This document shows positions 21,697 to 32,490 of a stretch of 64,000 bases of DNA, one piece after another. Numbering within the stretch: the stretch's first letter is position 1; each line of letters starts with the position of its first letter. The stretch is from Torymus aiolomorphi (Eukaryota; Arthropoda; Insecta; Hymenoptera; Torymidae). A program made the position numbers and the translations under genes. Under the pieces are notes generated by a model that was given only the letters and a program-made list of their open reading frames with translations, was not told the DNA's origin and searched no databases. The DNA lies in contig CM070876.1 in NCBI GenBank assembly GCA_036365515.1, positions 130,999,394 to 131,063,393 of the forward strand, given 5' to 3'.

Positions 21697-21978
21697 ATCA
21701 ATTTCATTTTTAAAAATTCAAACCTCTCAATCTCAAACAATTTATGAAGCAAATCTTGGCGCCAATTCTATATAGACCAATCAAAATTAAGCCTTTAGGT
21801 GCTTCAACATGGCCGCTCATCACTTTTTTAAGAAGGGAAAAATCAATTTCATTTTTAAAAATTCAAACCTCTTAATCTCAAGCAATTTATAAAGCAAATC
21901 TTGGCGCCTATTCTATTCAATCAAAATGAAGCCTTTAGGTGCTTTAACATGGCCGCTCATCACTTTTTTAAAAAGGGA
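21697..21978. repeat. Tandem duplication of ~141 bp
   Basis: Two adjacent copies start with ATCAATTTCATTTTTAAAAA and end with CATGGCCGCTCATCACTTTT. They differ by a few substitutions and a short indel near GGCGCC. Confidence 0.85.
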
Positions 21979-23165
21979 TTAAAAATTAATTTGCAGAATG
22001 TTATGGATGGACTATAACGGTTTCATTTTTTCTGGTTATTAGCCAATGGTTTTCTCGAAAAGAAAAAATCCCAAAAATATTAGATAATAATAAAGTATAT
22101 ATAATATATAATAATAAAAAATATATAATATATAATAATAAAATACATCATTTATACATAAAAAGGTAATATTACAAAAAGAAGTCGGCAACAAACTAAT
22201 TAAGCTATGATGCGCGAAATTTATTTCAATGTATTATTCTTATTGAGTATTAGTTTATTTACGTAATACTTTAAATAAACTTTAATTCATTAACGAATAA
22301 GAAATGAAAACTAGAATACAGTGAAAACATTTTTACTAGTGCATTACCATGAGCACTGCCTTAATTTATTGTGTAAATAAAATTGAAGTAAAGCTCACAG
22401 TATATTATGACACAGGTGTGGAAAGTGACTATTTACCGCATACGACATTTTTCGCACGAGCGAAGCGAGGACTTAAAAATCTAACTTAAAAAACTATATG
22501 CGGCGCCATCTTGAAAAATTTCCGCACTGAAATATGTATACGGTAGAGAGCGCTCTCGCCATCTATCGGGGATTATACATAACTTGCCAATATCTGCTTT
22601 ACCATGTGAGACTTATTACTAGATTTTTCGTGCTCACATGGCCTTAATTAAACCAACATTTAGTCAAATGTGATATCCTCGTGCAGTAATTATAAAGTCA
22701 TTGTAAAGAATCGTGGCCAAAAACGCGAATTTGCGTCTATGTGGTACGATCGCCGCGTAAGAAAATGGTTAAAAATACGATCCATTTAATCACTTAAAAT
22801 GAACACAAATTTTTAAACATTTTCTTACGTTATCTTTGATTGATTGTAACTTCCTGAAAAGTCAATATTTTTTAACGAATCATGGCTTAAATTTTGGCTT
22901 TTACTGTCTACTTTTAGAAATTTGTTTCGCCGTTTTCGTATCTTAAATATCAATCAGGGCTGAAGAACGTAACAAAAAAAAAAAAAAAATATTAGCCACA
23001 AATATAGTTTCTCTTTAGTTTTTTGACTGGTCACCGAGTGCACGAGGATATCGCATTAGACCCCCAAATACATCTGCACTCGATACCCTACGCAGAAGAC
23101 CCATTATGCGGCTTCATCGGCCACCTAGTGCACGAGTTTATCGCATTCATCCCCAAAATCCATTA
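21979..23165. other. AT-rich non-coding DNA with MITE-like pieces
   Basis: At about 22430-22640 a moderately GC segment carries CGCACGAGCGAAGCGAGGAC. The word TGATATCCTCGTGCA at 22671 is inverted at 23039 (TGCACGAGGATATCGCA), giving a possible element of about 390 bp. A third, direct copy of that word (TGCACGAGTTTATCGCA) is at about 23130. No gene is visible. Confidence 0.4.
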
Positions 23166-23172
23166 ATTATCG

Positions 23173-23390
23173 ATTGAAACTTTAGTTCTTAATTAAACGC
23201 TGGTTTAATAAACGATTAAAATTTTAATTCTTAATTAAACGCGGGTTTAATTAACGATTGAAAATTTAATTCTTAATTAAACGGGGGTTTAATTAACGAT
23301 TGAAATTTTAATTCTTAATTAAACGCGGGTTTAATTAACTATTGAAATTTTAATTATTAATTAAACTGAGTAATTAATTGAAATTTTAAC
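23173..23390. repeat. Tandem repeat, ~43-bp unit, about five copies
   Basis: Units follow CGATTGAAATTTTAATTCTT then AATTAAACGCGGGTTTAATTAA. Copies 1 and 5 are the most diverged. Confidence 0.85.
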
Positions 23391-23522
23391 TAATTATTCG
23401 AATGCCAAGTTGGTTTTTATCGCAATAACCGATCGAGTCTAGCCTTCAATGAAGCTGGATTAATTACTTCTCTACTAAAATATCGCTTTGAAAATAACAA
23501 ACGTAGCTTTAAAAAATATAGA

Positions 23523-24500
23523 ATGGTTTGCACTGTATTATTTAAGAGATTATCGGGACTTTCTAAATTGTTTGCAACCATTTTTAAGATGGCGTTGGAA
23601 GGCGGACTGCCTTCCGGAGAGCCTCCTGATAAAAATCTAGAATTAGTGTATAAATGTCACCTAAAAAGAAAAGTGTCACTTATAGTTTGCATAGTTTGTG
23701 AAAATGTATACCATAAAAGTGATTATGAAAAGTGCAAAGACAAAAAATATATAAGTAATCTATTAGTGATATGTCCAGACCACGTGGAGCTTAATATAAT
23801 CTTAAAAAATCAAGAAACTAAACTCTGTGAAGCAGCTAAAATATTAATTGCGCAAATTAAAAGTGAAAAGGAGGAATAAATAAAACATAAAATATTAAAT
23901 GAAATATCTATTATCTCTGATAGTGTACATAAATCAGTAGATAATGACAAACTACTAAACGTTACAATGCTAACTGAAAATGCTGAACTGAAAAATCAAC
24001 ATATTGAAATTCAACTACTAAGACAATTAAATCAAGAACTAATAGAACAAAACGATATATTGAAGCAATTAATAAAAAAGGATAAAAATGACCAGGAGAT
24101 GGAAATAAAGCAAGATAACCAAAAAACATATGCAGAAGTAGCAACTAACAAACTAGCAATTAAAAACAAAAGAATACCGAAAATAATTGTGAAAAATCTT
24201 AAAAAGGACATTAAAAATCCACATGACTTTAAGAAAAGGTATGTGACGTTTTAATAAAAGAAAAAGATATACAGATGCAACAACTAAAAGTAGTGAAACA
24301 ATGAAATTGAGATTAAAAGTATGAATAAAAAAGTGCTAAAGTAACAATTGAATTACTCTCAAAAAAACTTTCTAACAATTATAAAACATTTATTGAAAAA
24401 ACTGAATCCCCGAAGATGAAAATAGTTGGTGCAGACAACTATACTAATATGAATATAGAAGAGCTGGAAGAGAACTTAAATAAAAGAAATTTTATTGGAT
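23523..24500 (+). pseudogene. Non-LTR retrotransposon ORF1 remnant (zinc finger plus coiled coil)
   Basis: The first frame (23523-23879) has a PHD-like cysteine pattern (YKCHLKRK..., CIVCENVYHKSDYEKC, ICPDH) and ends in a helical, charged stretch. After stops at 23877 and 23887 a second frame (23967-24254) gives a leucine-rich coiled coil (LRQLNQELIEQNDILKQLIK) and the TYAEVA motif. A third continues to about 24500 with an RNA-binding-domain-like end (LNKRNFI). PHD finger, coiled coil, 'YAEV' and an RRM-like domain are the usual order in ORF1 of CR1/Kiri-type LINEs, proteins that coat the element's RNA. At least two frame changes and three stops make it dead. No ORF2 follows; the (CT)n-bearing foldback element begins at its end. 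Confidence 0.6.
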
Positions 24501-24504
24501 ATCA

Positions 24505-25275
24505 AGACTCTCTCTCGCGCTCTCTCTCTCCCTCCCCCTCTCCCCCCTCTCTCTAACCCTTCCCCCTTTCTCTCAACATCCGTCACACTGAGTACCAAAA
24601 ACTTTAATGAGAGCTTAAATATTTTTTTAAACAATCAACACGTTTTTTAAAAGATAATTTTTTAAGTACGTTCTTACAACACAATTTGTCTAGTCCTTTT
24701 AATTCTTCTAGTATAATCTATTCAATAAGCACTTTTTACAAATTGTAATAATTTTTTTCATGACTGTACAAATAATAATATTGTTAATATAAAATTTTCT
24801 ACGAAAGTATAAAATAAGGCAAGTATAGACGATTTTTCTGTATAATATCTATCTATAAAATAATAATATTTATGATTTTGTAAAAGAAATTAAATAAATA
24901 CCAGTGAAAGTCTTTTACTTCTTTGAGTCATTGTATGCTGAACAAATTATACGTAAGTAAGCACATTCAAATTGTTCACTGCAAATCAGACAAACGAAAG
25001 GTGTGAAACCAATTATCGATAGTCAAGTAATGCAAACAACTCTCGGAAACTACTTATTGAATATATGAGACTAGAAAAATTAAAAATACTAGACAAATTG
25101 TGTTGTAAGAACATACTTAAATTATCTTTTAAAAAACGTGTTGATTGTTTAAAAAAAATATTTAAGCTCTCATTAAAGTTTTTGGTACTCAGTGTGACGG
25201 ATGTTGAGAGAAAGGACGAGGGAGAGGGAGAGGGGAGAGGGAGAGAGGGGGAGGGAGAGAGAGAGAGAGAGATTC
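24505..25275. mobile_element. Large foldback element with CT/GA-rich ends
   Basis: The arm at 24508-24700 and its reverse complement at 25070-25271 pair for almost 190 bp. The unique part includes CATCCGTCACACTGAGTACC on the left and its complement GGTACTCAGTGTGACGGATG at 25188-25207. The outermost 60 bp of each arm are simple (CT)n and (GA)n. The 370-bp centre is AT-rich. It abuts and probably truncates the ORF1 remnant. There is no coding capacity; mode of movement unknown. Confidence 0.8.
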
Positions 25276-27120
25276 TCAATAATTGGAATTGTTGAAATTA
25301 TCACTTGCTATACATCTTATAGAATTCAAAACAAAAGTTTATAAACTAAGAATCATTGTCAGGAAAAAATCTTTCTCGATATTCTTTTATAGTAGATATA
25401 ACTTCTTGAAATTATTATTGATTGAAACTACTTAAATTAATAACCCACACTGAGTCTTGTAAATTAAAATCACAACGAGTTTATGAACTAAGAATCACTA
25501 AGAATAAAAGCTTTCTTGACATACTTGTATGAATATCAGTTTTTGATATAAAATACTTGAGCATGATGCACTTCTAAAATAAAATCTGAGAAAATCTTAC
25601 ATCTTACTATTTCCGGGTTTTAATAATGCTAATTTACCTTTAGAAATCATAGGGCCAGTAAAGCATCGATAATTAAAACACCTAAAGTAGAACAAGGATC
25701 TGCTAGAGAAATATCTGCAGCAGTATTTCTTTTTGTTTTTACTACAGGAGGTTGCGTGTTTTTACAGACTTGAACATAATCTTTTGGTGGCCTCAATGGG
25801 TAATAATGATTGATTCACACCATCACATGTTCAACTCATATCAAAACAACTAACTTAAACTACAAACAATTAAAGTTATCTATGAAGTAAGTACAGTCTA
25901 AACAGTTTACTAATATGTTTGCGCGTTGTTTTCTCAAAATAATGAACCATCACTTAATGTATTAAAATACTTGATAATTCATTCTTTGATGCATTGACAT
26001 GCAATGAACTTCATCAATTTTTAGTTTATTTTTATGTTAATATCTTCTTTTATGTTAATATAGTTGTAATTCTTGTAAAGATATAACTTTTTGAAATTAT
26101 TATCTGAATCTTGTGTAGAAAAATATTTACTGATGACTCCTCTGAATCATTTTGATGTTTATTACACAAATATCCATAGCAGTGTTTTGTAAATGTCGCA
26201 AACATGTGTTATACTGCATATTTTTATCGTACTATACAGTCCATTCTAAATTCAAAATTTCCTTGTAAAAAAAGCTGTCAAGATGTTCACTGATATTATT
26301 GCTTACTGAAACACATCATCAATTTATTTTGAAATACGTTTTTTAATAAATTCACTTATTTATCCACTTATTTTATTTTAGCCATTTATGCTCTGTATTA
26401 AACAACACTTTTATCTAAATATGCAAAATGATCTGTATTTTTATTGACATAAAAGTCCACAAATTTACTTCACTGGAAAACATCATGGTTTTATGTTACA
26501 AAAACAAGTTATTTCACAAATAGCCGATATGTTTTTCTCTATGCTAAAATTTTCATTGTTTATTAACATTTGCTCACATACAATATTAACTCATTGCAGG
26601 AATTCTTGTCGTATTGATTCCGGATCCATATAGATTATTTAATGTTTTAATAAATTTATGCTCTGTATCAAATATTACTTTAAGTAAAAAACAAAGATGA
26701 ACTGAACTATATTCCGTTGACAGAAAAGCTTACAGATTTACTTCACTTGACACAAGACTTTGCAATAAAGAAAGCTTTGCAAAAAAAATGCATATTATCA
26801 TCCCACATTATCTAATACTATCAAGACACGTGATCGATATTGCCCATTGATATTCATTCAAAGATGTTTTTATTGATTCTTTTTTCCAATCCACTTGTAA
26901 GATTTTAATGATTCCAAAAAAATCTTCTTGTATATATTTGTAAAAAATAGTAAAAAATTCTCACAAAGTATCAATTCTTTCATGTTTTAAAATTACTTTA
27001 ACCTTTAACATTTAGCCATTTAGAGTGCCATCACAGTAGACTGTGCACAAGTGTTTATTAAGAAAATTGTGCCTGTGAAAAACTACAAAGATACGTTATG
27101 ATATGCTAAAGAACGATATT
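25276..27120. other. AT-rich DNA with diverged direct duplications
   Basis: Segments around 26385 and 26655 share TTTATGCTCTGTAT and TTTACTTCACT at similar spacing, and 25338 and 25480 share TATRAACTAAGAATCA, so the stretch looks like an old tandem array. No coding or RNA gene was recognised. Confidence 0.4.
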
Positions 27121-28560
27121 CGACGTTAATAGGGCTGGAAAATAACTTTCCCGCACGCTCGCGGTCATATGTGCAGTCATGGTTCCGGCGTGTGATTATA
27201 TATAGATGCAGTCTCCGAGGAGCTCTCACTCGCCTTCAACCTCAGGATCCACAGACATGCGCTCGTCCCGAATGCGCCCTACCTGTCACAGCCAGTCCAC
27301 GTTGCAAGCTATTAACGCCTTATGACTACTGGCTATGAGCTTCGATTTTAGTACTCGTAGGCTCATCCGCTGATTCGTTCACTGGTAAACCTAAACCAAT
27401 CAGTGTGGAAGTCTACGGGTACTAAGGTAGGTACCAAGGTAGGTTGTAGTCATAAGGCATAGAACATACAATATTGAGTTGATGTTATACGCGGGAGCGG
27501 GTGCGCTGAGCGCATGGATGCGTGCAAACAACCGTACCATTGGGTACGCGGCCCAATGCTGCGTCTACAGCCTCGGTGGCACGCGCACTCCCGTGTATAA
27601 AGCATAGGCTGATTCCACATCCATGCTCATTGCGCTCACACGTACGTTCCCGTGTATCAGCATATACTTAAGGCTCGGTCGCACGTTACGAGCTCTCCCA
27701 AACTCTCGTTCTCAGCGAGCAAACGCGCTCGCTTCTCTTTGGTTGTCGTAGGCGTGCGCGCCCGCTGAGACCAATGAGAGAAACGAGCGCTTGTGCTCTC
27801 TTCGCGCGCGGCCGCGCGCATTCGCGTCCGTTCACGTGCGATCACTCTTATCTGGCGGGAGTCCAACCAATCAGCAATCAAGTCCACAAAGCGCAGAACA
27901 GCGCTATATGTGTACACTCCTTTACACACGGGAGTGCACGCGCGCCGCCGATGTTGTGGACGCGGCCTCAAAGTGAGGCTTAGCTTAGACCGTGTATGTA
28001 GTCGGCATACTTGGCTGCGCACTTACCGACGTCGACGACCGACCGAGAGTGACGCGCGCGCGTTACCGCGATATCAAGGCTGGGGCCTGATTCTAAACCA
28101 ATAGATGAGCTGAAACAACAAAGATAGAAGATACAAAATCAGTGCGTAAGACAGAGACAAGAGATACGTTTTATCGGTTAAGAATCACCTCCCTGCTTCC
28201 CCAACCAAACACGCGCGCGCGCGCTCGAGGATCCAACACCGGGATTGCTGCGCGCGCACGCTCGCGCTCGACCTTAAAACAAACGGCGACGCGCGAGCGC
28301 GCTCGAGATTAGAACAGACGGCGACGCGCGAGCGCGTTCGACCGTAAACCCATCATCGCTCGGAAATCGAAATGCAGATGCGCAAGGCCGCGAACTTGGA
28401 ATATAGTCTAACCAGTACCGAGGTTAACTCGCTCGCGCTCAGCTGTGTATACACCAGCTTTGAGGACCTGGCCTGGAGCTAGAATACTTCTTACTGGAAG
28501 AAAAAAGAAACAAAACTACACCAGCGTCGAAGTTGACTCACTCGAGCTCAACTATGTCAC
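27121..28560. other. CpG-rich block with inverted repeat and CG-rich tandem units
   Basis: An inverted repeat lies at 27313-27470: CGCCTTATGACTAC near the left end pairs with GTAGTCATAAGGC at the right, and the inner part pairs less well. At 28260-28345 a ~45-bp unit with CGGCGACGCGCGAGCGCG is repeated. At 28405-28560 a sequence with CGAGGTTAACTCGCTCGCGC appears again as CGAAGTTGACTCACTCGAGC. Open frames here reflect GC content; none has a motif. Confidence 0.45.
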
Positions 28561-29045
28561 AGCGTCAAGAGTGCTTTTATTTATTAGATAAGTATAAGTA
28601 TTAAATGATAATTAAGTAATTACAATCATTTTAAAGAAATTGATACTTTATGTCATTTTTTGTATATTTTACAGATTTACAAGTTGGGTTTTATAGATTA
28701 GATTATTTTATATATTGATGAAGAGTGGACAAAAAACTAGGGCGGCCGAGCCCCCCTGCGTGTCGTCGACACGCCCCCCCCCCCCACACCTGCTCCTCGC
28801 TTCGCTCGTCGCCCCCCCTCTCTCTATGTAAAAACGAAGTTTTTACATAATAGGCACGACCGCAATGCTCAGAAGAACCTTATAATTTTATTATTGCAAA
28901 AATTGTAATACTTTATTTTTATCGTTTTTATCATTAAAATAAACACAAATACATCTGCAATAAAATTTAAATGAAAATTATCCATTTACTTTTACACATT
29001 TGCACATTTATTTCATTTTTGTGTTTATAAAAGGTTTGCATTTTA

Positions 29046-29099
<54 letters not shown>

Positions 29100-29137
29100 T
29101 TTTTAATTAGTCTCTGATGCATATAAATTTATTAAGT
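28561..29137. other. AT-rich spacer with C-rich tract and (TA)n
   Basis: A polypyrimidine, CG-rich segment at 28738-28825 contains ACTAGGGCGGCCGAGCCCCC and CTCCTCGCTTCGCTCG, resembling the end motif seen near 36345 and 46797. A (TA)n microsatellite runs from 29052 to 29095. Confidence 0.5.
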
Positions 29138-31036
29138 ATTAATTGATACGATCGAAGTACATAATAGTAATATTAAAAACTTGGTTTTGGTAATTTTTAT
29201 CGAAATTATAATAATAATTTTTATTTTTATTTATGAAAACGTTAAATAGAAAAAAAGTTTTGTTTCAATTTATCCACAACTTTTGTATTCGAAATTTTCT
29301 TGTATAATCAAATTCTGTTAAATTAAATGAGGAAAACTATTGTTTCATTACTCTCGCTTAATAAAAATAAACAGATTTAAATTTCATACAGTTCTAACGA
29401 AAGGTGGGGACTATAGCTGCTCACGGATGTTCCTAACTACATATACCTATACAATCTCAATTACAGAAAAATACTCGCGACACATGCACACATACACTAA
29501 TACCGCAGAAAGGAGAAAATAACAGAAGAAAAAAGCAATGCACATTGATGCATTCGGCAACGGCAATCTGGCATTGCACTACGTGCATGAGTATTACTGC
29601 ATTTGCAGCAGCCGTAACGGCTACCTCCGCTAGGCTGCGTTCGCGCACATAAGTACAGCGGAAAAACGCATGCGACCCGCGTGACTGCGAGCGATCCTTA
29701 CACATACACACACACACACACACGCATGCATGCACGCACGCACACACACACGCACACACACACGCACACACACACACACAAATAAAAATTGATATGATCA
29801 AAGTGCATAATAGTAATATTAAAAACATGGTTTTCGTAATTTTTATCGAAATTATAATAATCGTTTTTATTTTTGTTTACGAAAACGTTAAATAGAAAAA
29901 AAGTTTTGTTTCAATATTATCCACAACTTTTGTATTCGCAATTTTCGTGTATAATCAAATTCTGTTAAATTAAATGAGGAAAACTATTCTTTCATTACTC
30001 TCGATTAATAAAAAAAAACATAGATTTAAATTTCATACAGTTATAACGAAAGGTGGGGACTATAGCTGCTCACAGGTGTTCCTAACTACATATACCTATA
30101 CAATCTCAATTACGGAAAAATACTCGCGACACATGCACACATACACTAATACCGCAGAAAGGAGAAAATAACAGAAGAAAAAAGCAATGCACATTGATGC
30201 ATTCGGCAACGGCAATCTGGCATTGCACTACGTGCATGAGTATTACTGCATTTGCAGCAGCCGTAACGGCTACCTCCGCTAGGCTGCGTTCGCGCACATA
30301 AGTACAGCGGAAAAACGCATGCGATCCGCGTGACTGCGAGCGATCCCTGCACATACACACACACACACACGCATGCACGCACGCACACACACACGCACAC
30401 ACACACACAAATAAAAATTGATATAATCAAAGTGCATAATAGTAATATTAAAAACATGGTTTTCGTAATTTTTATCGAAATTATAATAATCGTTTTTATT
30501 TTTGTTTACGAAAACGTTAAATAGAAAAAAAGTTTTGTTTCAATATTATCCACAACTTTTGTATTCGAAATTTTCGTATATAATCAAATTCTGTTAAATT
30601 AAATGAGGAAAACTATTCTTTCATTACTCTCGATTAATAAAAAAAAAACATAGATTTAAATTTCATACAGTTATAACGAAAGGTGGGGACTATAGCTGCT
30701 CACGGGTGTTCCTAACTACATATACCTATACAATCTCAATTACGGAAAAATACTCGCGACACATGCACACATACACTAATACCGCAGAAAGGAGAAAATA
30801 ACAGAAGAAAAAAGTAATGCATATTGATGCATTGGGCAATGGCAATCTGGCATTCCGCTGCGTACATGAGTACTACTGCATTTGCAGAAGCCGTAACGGC
30901 TACCTCGGCTAGGCTGCGTTCGCGCATATAAGTACAGCGGAAAAACGCATGCGACCCGCATGCCTGCGAGCGATACCTACACGCACACACGCACACACGC
31001 ACACACACACATACACACACACACACACATACGTAA
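29138..31036. repeat. Three tandem ~630-650-bp units, each ending in (CA)n
   Basis: Units start at about 29138, 29788 and 30417 with TTGATACGATCGAAGTACAT or close variants, and pass through AAAGGTGGGGACTATAGCTG and CGTAACGGCTACCTC. Each ends in an AC-rich microsatellite (29701-29780, 30352-30410, 30980-31036). Copies 2 and 3 are closest. The CA tail of unit 3 is the landing site of the R1-clade element. Open frames across the tails (Thr-His or Cys-Val runs) are artefacts of the microsatellite. No known RNA or protein is recognised in the unit. Confidence 0.85.
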
Positions 31037-31185
31037 CCCGTGTCGAGTTGCTAGTCTCGCATCAGGTGCCTCCCCAGGTGGCGGATAGGGGAAAGCTCGT
31101 CAGATATGAAGGGCACCGGGGAAATAAAATACCCGGGGTGGACCAAAACTGGCTAGGGGAAGGCACCCCAAATAGCAAACCAACC

Positions 31186-32490
31186 ATGGACGTAGTGAAT
31201 GAGAGATACGCATTACCCCAAGTGGGTGCCCTCAATGGAGGGGTTAATCCCACCACCGATTCCGATCGGGTGAAAGCCCCGGTGGTCGGTGCAGGATCCA
31301 CGGATTTTGGGGGGAGCCACATACACTATACCAGGAATAAGATGGAAGAAGAAGACGAAGTAAGCCAGGATAGTGCAGATGCAGCTGCCTTCCGAACCCT
31401 ACAAACAAAGGTAGAGGCTCTGGTGGAGTTTATTCTAGATAAAAAGAACATTCACAATGAGCTCAAGTCAATGGCGAAGACTACCCAAAGAGCCTTAAAA
31501 GAATTCGTCAAAAGTCGAAAAAGTCATGAGTCTGGACAAGCTACCAGACCTACCAAGGACGGAACAAGCCAAACATCACCTCTCTTTCGGAAAGGGAAGG
31601 CGTCGGTAGTACACACCCAACGTAACCGCCCCTCACCGCCACCAGAGCCAAACGAAAAGAAGGCGAAGATACGTACTTCCTCACAGATACCTGCAAAAAA
31701 ACCGGAAGCTCAGATAGGACAGACCGACTGGGCAACCGTCGTAAGTAAAGGAACACGCAGAAGATATGAGAGACTCAAGACTGACGGCAAGGAGAAAGTA
31801 GTGCAGGCACATACCACGGTTAGGCGGAGGCCAGCTCGATCTGATGCCTTCAAAATAAGAAGGTGCGGTGAGACCACCTACGCCGACATCCTAGGAACTC
31901 TTAAAGGGGCACCTGAGTTGAAGGCACTGCAAGAAAGGGTCACGCGCATCAGGCGCACCAAGGCAGGAGAGTTGCTTTTGGAGCTAGACAAACCAAACAT
32001 CGTGTCGCATGAACTGCAGACATTGGTCTCGTCTACCCTTGCAGGGTCAGCGATAGTACAAACGTTGTCCCATAAGGAGACAATCGAAATCAAAGATTTG
32101 GACGAGACAACAACAGCAGAAGAGGTAACACAGGCGATCACTTCAATTATCGGCCCCGAAATGATGACCGCTGGGGATGTTAGACTCCGGGCGTCTTACA
32201 GTGGCACTCAAGCAGCCAGCGTTATGCTACCTGTAGCAATGACAGAAAAGCTGCTGGAAACTAGAAAACTCAGAATAGGATGGGTCAATTGCCGGGTCCG
32301 GTTACGTGAAACAGTGACGCGTTGCTTCAAGTGCTATGAAATCGGACACCTGGCACGGAATTGTAAGAGTGTAATTGACCGGTCGTCCCTGTGCTTCAAA
32401 TGTAAAACCGAGGGTCACAAGGCAGTGAACTGCCCGACCAACAACGAGCAGGTAACGATGGAGGTCGTAACAACAAACAACGATGGCTAA
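31186..32490 (+). CDS. ORF1: Gag-like RNA-binding protein with CCHC knuckles
   Basis: The frame is open from 30949, but its first 30 codons lie in the CA repeat outside the element. Within the element the first in-frame methionine is at 31186 (434 codons), with another at 31342 (MEEEDEV). The protein has an acidic, Ala-rich start, a Lys/Pro-rich middle and, at the C-terminus, two retroviral-type zinc knuckles, CFKCYEIGHLARNC and CFKCKTEGHKAVNC (C-x2-C-x4-H-x4-C), near 32326-32437. This is the standard ORF1 of R1-clade elements. It binds the element RNA and helps bring the particle to its chromosomal target. It has no internal stop. The end overlaps ORF2 in the string ATGGCTAA, so ORF2 translation probably depends on termination and re-initiation. 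Confidence 0.85.
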   Translation: MDVVNERYALPQVGALNGGVNPTTDSDRVKAPVVGAGSTDFGGSHIHYTRNKMEEEDEVSQDSADAAAFRTLQTKVEALVEFILDKKNIHNELKSMAKTTQRALKEFVKSRKSHESGQATRPTKDGTSQTSPLFRKGKASVVHTQRNRPSPPPEPNEKKAKIRTSSQIPAKKPEAQIGQTDWATVVSKGTRRRYERLKTDGKEKVVQAHTTVRRRPARSDAFKIRRCGETTYADILGTLKGAPELKALQERVTRIRRTKAGELLLELDKPNIVSHELQTLVSSTLAGSAIVQTLSHKETIEIKDLDETTTAEEVTQAITSIIGPEMMTAGDVRLRASYSGTQAASVMLPVAMTEKLLETRKLRIGWVNCRVRLRETVTRCFKCYEIGHLARNCKSVIDRSSLCFKCKTEGHKAVNCPTNNEQVTMEVVTTNNDG

